Shown: piece after piece, positions 36,471 to 46,800 of the stretch
Position numbering within the stretch: the stretch's first letter is position 1
Layout of the letters: the number at the start of each line of letters is the position of its first letter
Source: Tachypleus tridentatus
Taxonomy: Eukaryota; Arthropoda; Merostomata; Xiphosura; Limulidae
Direction: 5' to 3'
Assembly: GCF_004210375.1 (NCBI RefSeq)
Contig: NC_134830.1
Span: forward strand, 2,480,001 to 2,544,000
Length of the DNA stretch: 64,000 nt
Program-made: the position numbers and the translations under genes
The notes under the pieces: generated by a model
What the model was told of the DNA's origin: nothing
The model's input: the letters and a program-made list of their open reading frames with translations, nothing else
Database searches by the model: none

Positions 36471-36856
36471 GAAACGACAAAGTTGGAGAAGTTACTGACG
36501 TAGCCGAAAGTACAAGTAAACAAAAAACATCTCTCAAACATTTGAGAACGTCATCGAGAGGAATGTGGAGCGATCTAATGTTAAAAATGTAAACTACCTT
36601 CCCCTAGTAGTTTGCTCGGTGTCTGACAGATATCAGTATCGTGCGTTTCTTACGGAAATTTGAAATATCCCGCGACGAACAGTTTGGGAGCCATTGCCCT
36701 AAACTATAGTTTGTTCAATACGAAATTATCTTTCAAAACTCAACTACGTGACGTAATCAATTAGCAGATGAAAGTCTGGAATTATCTGGAGACAAAGATG
36801 AAATAAACATCTGATTTACTATAGTGATATTATGGTGTGTGTGTTTGTGTAATTTA

Positions 36857-37092
36857 TTATTTTAACTCAAAACAAAGCCGAAGCAAAAAAGAATTAAACA
36901 CATAGCGCTGCATCAACCGAAAAGACCCCAGAGTACAAGCTACAATGTGGGATTATAAAATGTACCCTAGGTTTTGGAGGTGATTATTAAAGTAGGACTA
37001 AGATAGTGGTGGGGATACAATATCTATCAGTCTTAACCTTCATTCGCCAGACTCACATGAGAAATAAAGAATAGCAATAGATATAGAATTAG
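36857..37092 (+). repeat. Unnamed dispersed repeat, copy A
   Basis: 'ttttaactcaaaacaaagcc', 'agctacaatgtgggattata' and 'ggttttggaggtgattatta' match, in reverse complement, the sequence at 39596-40020. Family unknown; no coding capacity seen. This copy lacks the SINE that interrupts copy B, so it shows the pre-insertion sequence. Confidence 0.72.
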
Positions 37093-37104
37093 AAATTAAG
37101 AGAG

Positions 37105-37200
37105 CGAGATGTGGGTGCTTAGCCCACAGCATCCCACATCTATAATTATAATCGCCCTTTACTGTCTGCAGACAGTTGTGGGTACTCTCCCAAGTAAAGA
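37105..37200 (+). repeat. Dispersed repeat, copy 2 of the unnamed 26243 family
   Basis: 'gatgtgggtgcttagcccac' followed by 'tttactgtctgcagacagtt' aligns with 26243-26340. It directly follows copy A of the other unnamed repeat, so both could belong to one larger element. Confidence 0.5.
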
Positions 37201-37675
37201 ATGAAAATAAAGAAGTAAGATACTACCATTTGGAGGTGAGAAAAATAAAAACATGCCTCTTGACGTTAACATTCCAACCCCCAGTATGGTAGAAGGGCTT
37301 TAATTGACAGCACAGAAAACTAACTACTCTAGCATGAAGCATCTCATCCGGCTTTCCAAACAAACTAGTATAGCTCCAAAACATTATCCATTCATTAAAT
37401 CTGTTGTGACAAGCATTTATATGTGGCAAAGTGTACATCCGCGTAAAGTAGTGCAAAGTTATAAAACAACCTTATTCTTAACTAAAAATAGTTATTAAAA
37501 TTTTATGTAAAATTTCTATAATTTTTATTTATTTAATACATTTTTATATTTATTGCAGAATAATTTAACAATTTTATCTAAAATTTCTTTATTAAATCCA
37601 TTAACTATTAATTTTTGTATCAGTATTTCAACATTATTGATAAAATATTGTAAATTATTATAAATTTTACAATAT

Positions 37676-37793
37676 CTGAATAACTCTGAAGTGATAATGT
37701 TTATAGTAGATGAATATGATACATTACTATGTAAGGAGGGTAAACCATATTTGAATAACTCTGAAGTTATGATGTTTGTAGTACCGTGTTTCT
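37676..37793. repeat. 76-bp tandem duplication interrupted by the pogo-like transposon
   Basis: A first copy (about 37677-37751) reads 'ctgaataactctgaagtg', then 'tatagtagatgaatatgata' and 'cattactatgtaaggagggt'. The second copy starts at 37752, is cut after 'tttgtagta' at 37793, and resumes at 38494 with 'tagatggatgtgatacatta'. Removing the transposon and one TA restores the same order as the first copy. Confidence 0.86.
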
Positions 37794-38493
37794 CCGAAAA
37801 TAAGACAGGGCTTATATTAATTTTCACTCCAAAATATGACACTAGGGCTTATTTTCGGGGGATGTCTTATTTTGATATATTAAAAAAATGAAGTTACAAA
37901 GTAAAAATTATAAGACCTCTAAATAAATAGAAATTACGAAAAACATTCAGAAACTCATTAACAGGAATTTATTCAAAAACAATCATATCATCATCCTCTG
38001 GAATGTCTTGCAAATCATCTGTTTTTAAAATTCCTGCTGAGTTTTCACTTAACTCAATTTCTTGTAGAATTTTCGCACCTACTCTCTCATGTTGAGCAAT
38101 AGAGGTTTCATGGAATGAGAATTTCTTATCCAAGTAGTCTGCTCGTAACGCGTTGGCAAAGTCTGTAATTTTGTTCCATGAGTTTGTCACCCAAGTCACA
38201 ATCTCTTGTAACCCGGGCTTCACAAAGTTTCCACGCTCATTTCTCACCATTCTATTTTCAATGTAATCAAAATAAACTATTATTAAACTATTAAACTAAC
38301 TGATTAATACTTAAACAAACTAATTAACTAACTATTAAACTAATTAATAAATTAATTTTTTTTTTTATTTCTTTCCTCTTCCTGCCACTCTTAACTAGGG
38401 CTTATTTTAAGGGTAGGGCTTATATTAAAACTATCCCCAAAAATCACACTAGGTCTTATTTTATGGGTAGGTCTTATTATCGCAGAAACACGG
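37794..38493 (-). mobile_element. Pogo-like (Tc1/mariner group) DNA transposon, 700 bp, TA target duplication
   Basis: The left end reads 'CCGTGTTTCTCCGAAAATAA' from 37794. The right end, read on the - strand from 38493, is 'CCGTGTTTCTGCGATAATAA', identical but for two bases. TA lies directly outside both ends (37792-37793 and 38494-38495). Inner repeats of 'agggcttatatta' type occur near both ends. The size is far below a full autonomous element, so this is an internally deleted derivative that keeps only the end of a transposase gene. Confidence 0.9.
37969..38250 (-). pseudogene. Transposase C-terminal fragment of the pogo-like element
   Basis: A 93-codon frame with 'GNFVKPGLQEIVTWVTNSWN' near its start. 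This matches the end of the DDE domain in pogo/Tigger-type transposases, where a 'KP...WV..AW..I' segment precedes the C-terminus. It ends in an acidic tail, 'DDLQDIPEDDDMIVFE'. The DNA-binding domain and catalytic aspartates are absent. The apparent start is just the first Met in the remaining fragment. Confidence 0.7.
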
Positions 38494-38553
38494 TAGATGG
38501 ATGTGATACATTACTATGTAAGGAGGGTAAACCATAAATTGAAAGGTAAAATT
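38463..38553. repeat. 91-bp segment duplicated exactly at 41849-41939
   Basis: Covers the last 31 bases of the pogo-like element, its TA duplication and 58 bases of flank ('gatggatgtgatacattact' and onwards). I see no difference between the two copies over 91 bases. Confidence 0.93.
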
Positions 38554-39595
38554 TTTCGTCTTGTCAAGAATATTTACATTGATATCCTTATCAATTATTT
38601 AAATTTATAAATCTAAATAATGTATTTCTGTATTAGATATTGAAGATATTGATAAATAGTAATAATAACATTATTTATTTCAGGATTATTTATACTATTA
38701 GATCATCTATATATCTATAAATTAAAGTAAAAATATCTAGATTTGTGTAGTTTTCAATAAATATACTTTCAGTATAGATACAAGTAAAGATACAAATTAG
38801 TTATACAAGTAAAATAGTTAGCTCCCTTTGGAACTCCTATCAATTTTAAAAAACCTGTTTATTGAAAAATATATAATTATTATAAATACAGAAACTTAAT
38901 ATATCTTTTATGATTTTTGGAACTATATTTTTTCCAGTTCTATAAAAGGAAATGAATATTGTTTTATTAATGAGCTTAGAACAAAGAATATATATTTTAA
39001 TAGTATTGTGATGTACAATGTGATAAAATCAAATGTTTGAATATTATTTATTTGTTCACTTTTTTTGATACTTCAAAATAGAATGATTATTTGCTATTAT
39101 CCAGAAAAGTACGTTTTTTATTATTAACACTCACATTTCTTATTTTATCACGTAACATACTGAGTAATTTATTTAATAATATAGCCGATTGTCTAATAGT
39201 TGCTCTTATTTAATTAGAAATAAATCTAAATTTAATTGGAGATTTATGCAGTTTGAGAATAGCATAACGAAACGTAAATCTACATAAGAATTGTGTTCAG
39301 AATAAAGGTTTTATAAGCTTTAATGAAGTTATTAATTATTGTATCTTTGAATTGGTTAACAAGTACAAATGTTTCTGTATTATTGATTTCTTTTATCATA
39401 ATTAATACATAAATATTTTCACAAATGATATATTTAATGTCATATTTAGCCTTATCAATGGGAACTATAACATAGTTTTCTTGTAATTTTTGTAACTTAT
39501 TTTTAACTGATGAAATGATAAATCTGAACAGGATTTAGTTAAATTTTGTATAGAATAGTTGTAGTTTTATTTATTTTTTTCAGTACAGTAAATCC
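38554..39595. other. AT-rich spacer, no gene seen
   Basis: Very AT-rich with no open frame of note and no recognisable element. Confidence 0.5.
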
Positions 39596-40020
39596 AAACT
39601 TCTGATTAGTCTCTATTTCTAATACTCCATCTATTCTTCATTTCTCATGTGAAACTGGCAAATACAGATTAAGACTGTTTGTTTGTTTGTTTCCGAATTT
39701 TGCGGACAGCTACACGAGGGCTACCTGCGCTAGCCGTCTCTAATTTAGCAGTGTGAGACTAGAGGGAAGGCTGCCGGTCATCACCACCCACCGCCAACTC
39801 TTGGGCTAGTCTTTTACCAACGAATAGTGGGATTAACCGTCACATTAGAACGCAACCAAGTCTGGTTAATACTGACAGACGGTGTATCCCCACCGCTATG
39901 TGGGTCCTATTTCTTCAGTCACCTCCAAAACCAGGGCGCATTTTATAATTCCACATTGTAGCTTTTGCCCTGGTATCTTTCCAGTTGATGCAGTGTTTTT
40001 GTTTAGGCTTGTTTTTGAGT
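39596..40020 (-). repeat. Unnamed dispersed repeat, copy B, interrupted by a SINE
   Basis: The reverse complement of this region matches copy A (36857-37092) on both sides of a SINE family 1 insertion. Shared words include 'cacatgagaaat', 'ctacaatgtg' and 'tggaggtga'. The two copies are inverted relative to each other, about 2.7 kb apart. Confidence 0.72.
39678..39863 (-). mobile_element. SINE family 1, 5'-truncated, inserted in unnamed repeat copy B
   Basis: Tail '(gttt)n' then 'agctacacgagggctacctg' and body 'tttagcagtgtgagactaga' up to 'gattaaccgtcacattagaa'. The tRNA-like head is missing. The flanks 'gattaagactg' (39667-39677) and 'ggttaatactg' (39864-39874) agree at 9 of 11 positions and correspond to a single 'ggttaagactg' in copy A (reverse complement), which supports them as the target duplication. 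Confidence 0.88.
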
Positions 40021-40026
40021 TAAAAT

Positions 40027-40029
<3 letters not shown>

Positions 40030-40061
<32 letters not shown>

Positions 40062-40110
40062 CCGACTTACTGTAGTAAATTTATATGTGTATATATATAT
40101 ACACACACAA
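40030..40110. repeat. (TA)n and (CA)n microsatellites
   Basis: A run of alternating T and A at about 40030-40058, then a second TA/CA stretch at about 40084-40109, separated by unique sequence. Confidence 0.9.
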
Positions 40111-40710
40111 CGAAAAGAAGGAAAAACTGCAAATATCGTTTAGAAATCAATTTCTAGCTCTTTTATTCTGAAAATTAGTTGAAGAATTTCTGAAATTTAA
40201 CATTGTTTAAACCCCATTTCTAGGATGACTAACCTGTATTTATATAATTTATCACATCTATCTATCTTTTCTAAATATTTTACTGCTCGCTTTGGACTAT
40301 TGATGACCGAAAAACTCAAACACATATAAAATCAATATTAAAATTCTCAGAATATTATTATGTTATTCGTACCTAGATGGCGCTACTACCTTAAAGATGA
40401 TATTGAAATTTTGGACAATCAAACCTACCAGATACATTTCAACCAGAAACTTAATCGGCAAAAGAATGACACACCGAGTGTCTAGAAACATGAAGTTACT
40501 TTTATAGAATAAAATAAACACCTCTAGCCCTGCATGAACAGAATTCTACAATGATTTCCATAATAATTCAAAGTCCTGTAGAATATCGTCTAGTTTGCTA
40601 AAATGTCTATCCTATTATTGTTAAATATTCGTATATTAAACGTTGTTTGTAGAATGCAAAATCTAGCTTTCCTGTCTTATGTCTACAGTCCCTGTCAGTA
40701 AACGGTTAGA

Positions 40711-40971
40711 TTGTTTGTTGGTTTTTCGCCCAAAGCTACACAAGGGCTATCTGAGTAACCCGTCCCAAATTTAGCAGTGATAGACTAGAGGGAGAGCAGG
40801 TAGTCATCACCAACCACTTCTAAATATTGGGCTAATTTTTTTAAACCACCGAATAGTAGGATTGACCGTACATCATAACGGTCCCACGGCTCTAAGGGCG
40901 AGCATATAGGGAATGGTGGATATTGGATCCTGCGAGTCGAGCATCCAAACCATCTGGCCATGCCGCGCCCA
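40711..40971 (-). mobile_element. SINE family 1, near full-length, with target duplication
   Basis: From 'ttgtttgttggtttttcgcc' and 'caaagctacacaagggctat' to the tRNA-like head ending 'ggccatgccgcgccc'. The B-box region is reduced by a small deletion. 10-bp flanks 'aacggttaga' (40701-40710) and 'aagggttaga' (40972-40981) differ at one base. Confidence 0.9.
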
Positions 40972-41688
40972 AAGGGTTAGAACCCTCGTGTATTGTAATT
41001 ACATTTTAATCTGTGTCTCGAAACCTGTGTGAACCATGGACAAGTGGTTTCGCTTTCTAACAGCTCGTCCTCAACTGACCGATTGTAATGTTACGGACAC
41101 AAAAAACCGCTACACTCAGAGCTGAACAAACATAATTAAACTGTAAAAATGGGGAATAGACCGTTCAACCATATTTCATCTCTTATCTCCCCTCCTCCAA
41201 GAAACTGAGTAGAACTTGATAGAAACGTAAAGCAATAAAACACAAATATTGAATGTTTGTAATTTCAATAAAATGGAGAAATGAACATGAGGAAAAAATC
41301 ACCTGAATATGATAACAATATCGATTTACCATAATACGTTTTGTTCATATTATATTGAACCAATTCATAAAAAACTCTGCCTTGAATTTAATTTAGTGGT
41401 TAGAGTACGAGGTTACATCCAATACAACGAGTTAATTTAAATAATCTAACACAACGTTGATACATGTACGTCACAGTTAAGGGAAGCTTATGTAAGTTTC
41501 ATAATATAAACTTACACGTAATTCATGGTTACTATACGATACAAGAATTAATAAATGAGCTATTAACAAAATACATAAAAATATAAAACTTTATTTCTCA
41601 GAAAAAGGTTTGAACATAAGCTTATAACAAACATTCTGAAACAATGGAATGAAATAGACAATCAAGATGTTCAAAAGTTGTTTGTGTG

Positions 41689-41848
41689 GTTTAAATTTCG
41701 CGCGAAGCTATTCGAGGGCTATCTGCGCTATCCATCCCTAATTTAGCAGTGTAAGACTAGAGGGAAGGCAGCTAGTCATCACCACTCACCGCCGCTTCTC
41801 TTGGACTACTCTTTAACCAACGAATAGTGGAATTGATCGTAACATTAT
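41689..41848 (-). mobile_element. SINE family 1, truncated at a chimeric junction
   Basis: Tail end 'aaatttcgcgcgaagctatt' and body 'tttagcagtgtaagactaga' are well preserved. The copy stops at 'gatcgtaacattat', before the tRNA-like head, and continues without a gap into the 91-bp segment copied from 38463-38553. SINE and transposon sequence overlap by about two bases (TA) at the join. Confidence 0.9.
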
Positions 41849-41939
41849 ATGGGTAGGTCTTATTATCGCAGAAACACGGTAGATGGATGTGATACATTAC
41901 TATGTAAGGAGGGTAAACCATAAATTGAAAGGTAAAATT
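41849..41939. repeat. 91-bp copy of transposon end plus flank
   Basis: Identical to 38463-38553, including the right terminus of the pogo-like element. On the left it is joined to a truncated SINE. Five bases to the right the 37-bp satellite begins. Confidence 0.93.
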
Positions 41940-41944
41940 GAAAG

Positions 41945-43445
41945 GTCGTCACAATGGGTTCATGTTTGGTTCTCGTCTTGAGTCGTCGCAATGGGTTCAT
42001 GTTTGGTTCTCGTCTTGAGTCGTCACAATGGGTTCATGTTTGGTTCTCGTCTTGAGTCGTCGCAATGGGTTCATGTTTGGTTCTCGTCTTGAGTCGTCAC
42101 AATGGGTTCATGTTTGGTTCTCGTCTTGAGTCGTCGCAATGGGTTCATGTTTGGTTCTCGTCTTGAGTCGTCGCAATGGGTTCATGTTTGGTTCTCGTCT
42201 TGAGTCGTCGCAATGGGTTCATGTTTGGTTCTCGTCTTGAGTCGTCGCAATGGGTTCATGTTTGGTTCTCGTCTTGAGTCGTCGCAATGGGTTCATGTTT
42301 GGTTCTCGTCTTGAGTCGTCACAATGGGTTCATGTTTGGTTCTCGTCTTGAGTCGTCGCAATGGGTTCATGTTTGGTTCTCGTCTTGAGTCGTCGCAATG
42401 GGTTCATGTTTGGTTCTCGTCTTGAGTCGTCGCAATGGGTTCATGTTTGGTTCTCGTCTTGAGTCGTCGCAATGGGTTCATGTTTGTTCTCGTCTTGAGT
42501 CGTCGCAATGGGTTCATGTTTGGTTCTCGTCTTGAGTCGTCGCAATGGGTTCATGTTTGGTTCTCGTCTTGAGTCGTCGCAATGGGTTCATGTTTGGTTC
42601 TCGTCTTGAGTCGTCGCAATGGGTTCATGTTTGGTTCTCGTCTTGAGTCGTCGCAATGGGTTCATGTTTGGTTCTCGTCTTGAGTCGTCGCAATGGGTTC
42701 ATGTTTGGTTCTCGTCTTGAGTCGTCGCAATGGGTTCATGTTTGGTTCTCGTCTTGAGTCGTCGCAATGGGTTCATGTTTGGTTCTCGTCTTGAGTCGTC
42801 GCAATGGGTTCATGTTTGGTTCTCGTCTTGAGTCGTCGCAATGGGTTCATGTTTGGTTCTCGTCTTGAGTCGTCGCAATGGGTTCATGTTTGGTTCTCGT
42901 CTTGAGTCGTCGCAATGGGTTCATGTTTGTTCTCGTCTTGAGTCGTCGCAATGGGTTCATGTTTGGTTCTCGTCTTGAGTCGTCACAATGGGTTCATGTT
43001 TGGTTCTCGTCTTGAGTCGTCACAATGGGTTCATGTTTGGTTCTCGTCTTGAGTCGTCACAATGGGTTCATGTTTGGTTCTCGTCTTGAGTCGTCGCAAT
43101 GGGTTCATGTTTGGTTCTCGTCTTGAGTCGTCGCAATGGGTTCATGTTTGGTTCTCGTCTTGAGTCGTCACAATGGGTTCATGTTTGGTTCTCGTCTTGA
43201 GTCGTCACAATGGGTTCATGTTTGGTTCTCGTCTTGAGTCGTCGCAATGGGTTCATGTTTGGTTCTCGTCTTGAGTCGTCACAATGGGTTCATATTTGGT
43301 TCTCGTCTTGAGTCGTCGCAATGGGTTCATGTTTGGTTCTCGTCTTGAGTCGTCGCAATGGGTTCATGTTTGGTTCTCGTCTTGAGTCGTCGCAATGGGT
43401 TCATGTTTGGTTCTCGTCTTGAGTCGTCACAATGGGTTCATGTTT
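41945..43445. repeat. Tandem array, 37-bp unit, about 41 copies, very homogeneous
   Basis: Unit 'gtcgtcgcaatgggttcatg' plus 'tttggttctcgtcttga'. The main variation is G/A in 'gtcgcaa' versus 'gtcacaa'. Two units lack one G in 'tttggtt' (near 42482 and 42925, 443 bp apart, that is 12 units less one base). Low divergence suggests recent amplification or active homogenisation. Confidence 0.98.
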
Positions 43446-43886
43446 TTAAATTGAAGATTTTTTTTAATGAAACACAACTATTTTCATTTTAATTGTTTGA
43501 CAATTTTCCTTCAAAGTTTGGACATATTTTGATGATAGTATATACATAAAGGGGTTTAATCAAATCTAGTAAATGTGTTCCATCCCTCGTGCGACAACTT
43601 CCCTTATCGCACATTATTGTCCACCACCACAGTTTCCACTAGCGAGCTTTTATGGAGGGTAAGAGGCTATTTTCAACTAACTTTCTTCAGACTAGAACCC
43701 CAACTCACTGCACGTGGCTGTCCAAGAAGTGCACGTAGATGAAAAATCAAATATAGTTACAGTGAGGAATGGTAGATGTGATAATAACAAGCTATAGTTG
43801 CCGAGTCCAGCTTATTAAACTATCCATTTACACCTAGGGTAACGTATTAGCACGTGCCAGCTCACTTAATAAACTCTTACTACCTT
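43446..43886. other. Spacer, no gene seen
   Basis: No recognised element between the 37-bp array and the next SINE fragment. Confidence 0.5.
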
Positions 43887-44030
43887 TAGAAACTCCCTGG
43901 TGAGAGAACGACAAATCTACGGATTACAACTCTAAAATTCAGGGTTCGATTTCCCCCGAGGTGAACACAGCAGATAGCTCAATGGCTTGGCTATAAAACA
44001 AATCCTTTTCTAAAAAGAGAAGTGAACAAA
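43887..44030 (+). mobile_element. SINE family 2, best copy in the window
   Basis: 'aaatctacggattacaactc' then a B-box region 'agggttcgatttccccc', then 'gtgaacacagcagatagctc', 'aatggcttggctataaaac' and an A-rich tail. This order fits a tRNA-derived SINE distinct from family 1. The 5' limit is uncertain. Confidence 0.62.
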
Positions 44031-44550
44031 CGAAAACAAAATGTATTCAGCACGTAGCTGCTGAAAAGATAAACATATTCAATACTTTAAGGTGTAGCTG
44101 AAATAAAGTTTAATATTCTGGAAAAATCGTAAACGTTTGGATAAGATGAAAGACAATATAGATCGCAAATAGAGAAAATAAGGCAAATAATATTCATATC
44201 TACAATACAGTCAATAAAACTTAACCCTTGTTTTGTGAGTCAGGGAAAACGTTCACTGGGTTAGTTCCAAACAATGGTTTCCACGCTATGAGTTACTAAA
44301 ACCTCCAACCGTCTATCCAATATCCAAACAAAAAATACTTGTGGCCATACGTTTATAACAGAAGAATAGTGAGCTATTCGAAAATACCCGGCTTTTGAGT
44401 CTCCTTTTAGAACCATTAGATCCTGTGTGTTAACTTAAACAGGATCTTATAATATCAGATACGGTTTCTCAGTTCTATTAAGCTGTTTTCTACGCGCATT
44501 TCAAGAGTCTTTCACTAGAAATAACGGAGGGCTGAAAGAAGCTTGATTAA

Positions 44551-44880
44551 TGTTTTAAGTGTGGTACTTGCATGAAGTGAACACTTCCACTTGATTACTG
44601 CCACAGGGTGTTTTAAGTGTGGTACTTGCATGAAGTGAACACTTCCACTTGATTACTGCCACAGGGTGTTTTAAGTGTGGTACTTGCATGAAGTGAACAC
44701 TTCCACTTGATTACTGCCACAGGGTGTTTTAAGTGTGGTACTTGCATGAAGTGAACACTTCCACTTGATTACTGCCACAGGGTGTTTTAAGTGTGGTACT
44801 TGCATGAAGTGAACACTTCCACTTGATTACTGCCACAGGGTGTTTTAAGTGTGGAACTTACATGAAGTGAACACTTCCAC
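44551..44880. repeat. Tandem array, 58-bp unit, 5-6 copies
   Basis: Unit 'tgttttaagtgtggtacttg' with 'catgaagtgaacacttccac' and 'ttgattactgccacaggg'. Each unit contains a small hairpin (gaagtg-aa-cacttc). Copies are almost identical, and the last is truncated at 'cttccac'. Confidence 0.96.
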
Positions 44881-44937
44881 AATTCTATGATAAGAAACAC
44901 ATTTCAAACCTCCACCCCTCTAGTTGAATGACAAAGA

Positions 44938-45115
44938 AAAACAATCTTAAATACTGAAGACAAAAACAAGTAGAACTTAAATACTGAAGACAAAAACAAG
45001 TAAAACTTGGTGACTTGAATAGAAAAACAAGTAAAACTTAAATACTGAAGACAAAAACAAGTAAAACTTAAATACTGAATAGAAAAACAAGTAAAACTCG
45101 GTGACTTGAATACAA
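44938..45115. repeat. Short irregular array, about 34-bp unit
   Basis: Repeats of 'acttaaatactgaagacaaa' with 'aacaagtaaaact'. Some copies have 'tggtgacttgaatag' instead of 'taaatactgaag', giving an alternating pattern. Confidence 0.85.
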
Positions 45116-45242
45116 AACTTCAATCCCAAATATCCGACCTGTTGCCAGCGAATGGTTTCAGTTTTGATTTTTTAATTTCATCATGTGTATAACCGAACTT
45201 AAAGTAAACTCTTTATTTACAACTGTTAGAGTGTCACCTGAT

Positions 45243-45745
45243 ATGTTTCCGGTTGATGTTACAACCATCAAACAGTGGTTGACAGGATATCAGCCAGTAT
45301 ATTCCCAGTTGGTGTTACAACCACCAGACAGTGGTTGACAGGATATCAACCAGTGTATTCTCAGTTGGTGTTACAACAACCAGACAGTGGCTGACAGGAT
45401 ATCAACCAGTGTATTCTCAGTTGGTGTTACAACAACCAGACAGTGGCTGACAGGATACCAACCAGTGTCTTCCCAGTTGGTGTTACAACAACCAGACAGT
45501 GGTTGACAGGATATCAACCAGTGTATTCCCAGTTGGTGTTACAACGACCAGACAGTGGTTGACAAGATATCAACCTGTGTATTCCCAGTTGGTGTTACAA
45601 CGACCAGACAGTGGTTGACAGGATATCAACCAGTGTATTCCCAGTTGGTGTTACAACGACCAGACAGTGGTTGACAGGATATCAACCAGTGTATTCCCAG
45701 TTGGTGTTACAACAACCAGACAGTGGTTGACAGGATATTAACTGG
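45243..45745. repeat. Tandem array, 56-bp unit, 9 copies
   Basis: Unit 'cagttggtgttacaacaacc' with 'agacagtggttgacaggata' and 'tcaaccagtgtattcc'. The first copy is the most diverged. Confidence 0.96.
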
Positions 45746-46546
45746 ATATAACTGATTCAGTTATCGCTGAAATTTGATTTGCTTAATATTCAAATAAACA
45801 TTAACAGTTAGATTATTCAAAATCCACTGTGAGTCATGTATCCAAATCGACTCCGAAATCCTTAAGGCCTTATTACATAAATTATCTATTGGATGGAAGA
45901 CGTTTTCAGAAAGTGACGTCACTACATCTATCACAGCTTCACTTGTTGGAGACAAGGGGAAGAAACACGTAAAAAACAATATTCATGTGGAACAGATATT
46001 AAAAATCAGAACTTGTTTCGAATTCTAGTTCTATATTTGTAACGACAAATCTCTTACACTTGTGATGCTTTTATCATACAACATGCTATTGATGTAAATG
46101 TACTTTGTACAGAACAAAATACAGAACAATTATGTATTAACACTTGAAGAATCGTGTGGTCACACTTCATAATATAAGTGAACACACCCACAACTTAACC
46201 AATTTCAGAATGTACTGTTCCAAGCTATTAGAAACGAAAGGTTCCGTGTTAATAATTTTCAGTTACTGAGCACCAGTTTCCCCCCCTATCTAATGTACTA
46301 CGTGTAGTACTCACTTTCTAGTACGTGAAATACTCACTTTGTAGTCGATATAAACTGGAATTTTTAAACCTTCATTTTTTTCTGTGTGATTATTTTATGT
46401 CGAAGCTCAGATATTTATTATCAGCAGATAATCCATTTTAGTTTAAGCGTACATTTGACAACTTAGAAACCACCCACGTAAATAAAACTTTACAAAACTA
46501 GATTGGAAGTTTTAATAAATAAACGTAGATAGAAAAGAAAATGTAT
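45746..46546. other. Spacer; one unrecognised 72-codon open frame
   Basis: The open frame at 45761-45979 (- strand) begins 'MFFTCFFPLSPTSEAVIDVV'. I do not recognise it, and there is no supporting start or splice context. The rest is AT-rich. Confidence 0.4.
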
Positions 46547-46800
46547 TTAAGATATTAGCAGGCAACGGATCCCTACCTCATGTCCTGTTGACTCCTCTCC
46601 TGGACCAACTGAGTCATCTATCGGTCTCAGTGACTCCTCTCCTGGATTGGTCGACTCATCTTCCGGTCTTAGTGATTCATCTCTTGGACTGTTTGAGCCA
46701 TCTATTGGACCGGCTGTGTCATCTATGGGCCTCAATGACTCATCTTTTGATTATATGAGTCATCTATTGGTGTAGATGACTCATCTCTTGGACCATGTTC
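46547..46800 (-). other. Degenerate 42-bp repeat, possible acidic repeat-protein exon
   Basis: On the - strand an open frame gives a 14-residue repeat with a 7-residue half-repeat, 'xxPxDES': for example 'AGPIDGSNSPRDES', 'LRPEDESTNPGEES' and 'LRPIDDSVGPGEES'. Units differ at many bases yet keep the Pro/Asp-Glu-Ser pattern. The open stretch proper is 46547-46735. Further degenerate units continue upstream to 46800 with at least one frame break. Just after the last clean unit the sequence reads 'gacatgag|gtaggg', which could be a splice donor (about 46578). No flanking exon is identified. It could equally be a decayed minisatellite that happens to be open. Confidence 0.35.

Larger units (their letters stand above)
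33852..36696 (-). mobile_element. hAT-superfamily DNA transposon (ZBED5-like), complete ends, inactive
   Basis: The left terminus begins 'CAGCGTATCCCAAATTTTCT' at 33852. The right terminus, read on the - strand from 36696, begins 'CAATGGCTCCCAAACTGTTC'. They agree at 12 of the first 18 positions, including the block TCCCAAA, as in hAT terminal inverted repeats of the CAGnGnTnCCCAAAC type. Directly outside lie 'ccctgaac' (33844-33851) and 'ccctaaac' (36697-36704), an 8-bp target duplication with one mismatch, the expected hAT length. The transposase pseudogene inside is on the - strand. The element also contains three independent tandem expansions, at 34062-34451, 35926-35990 and 36230-36470. 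Confidence 0.86.
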
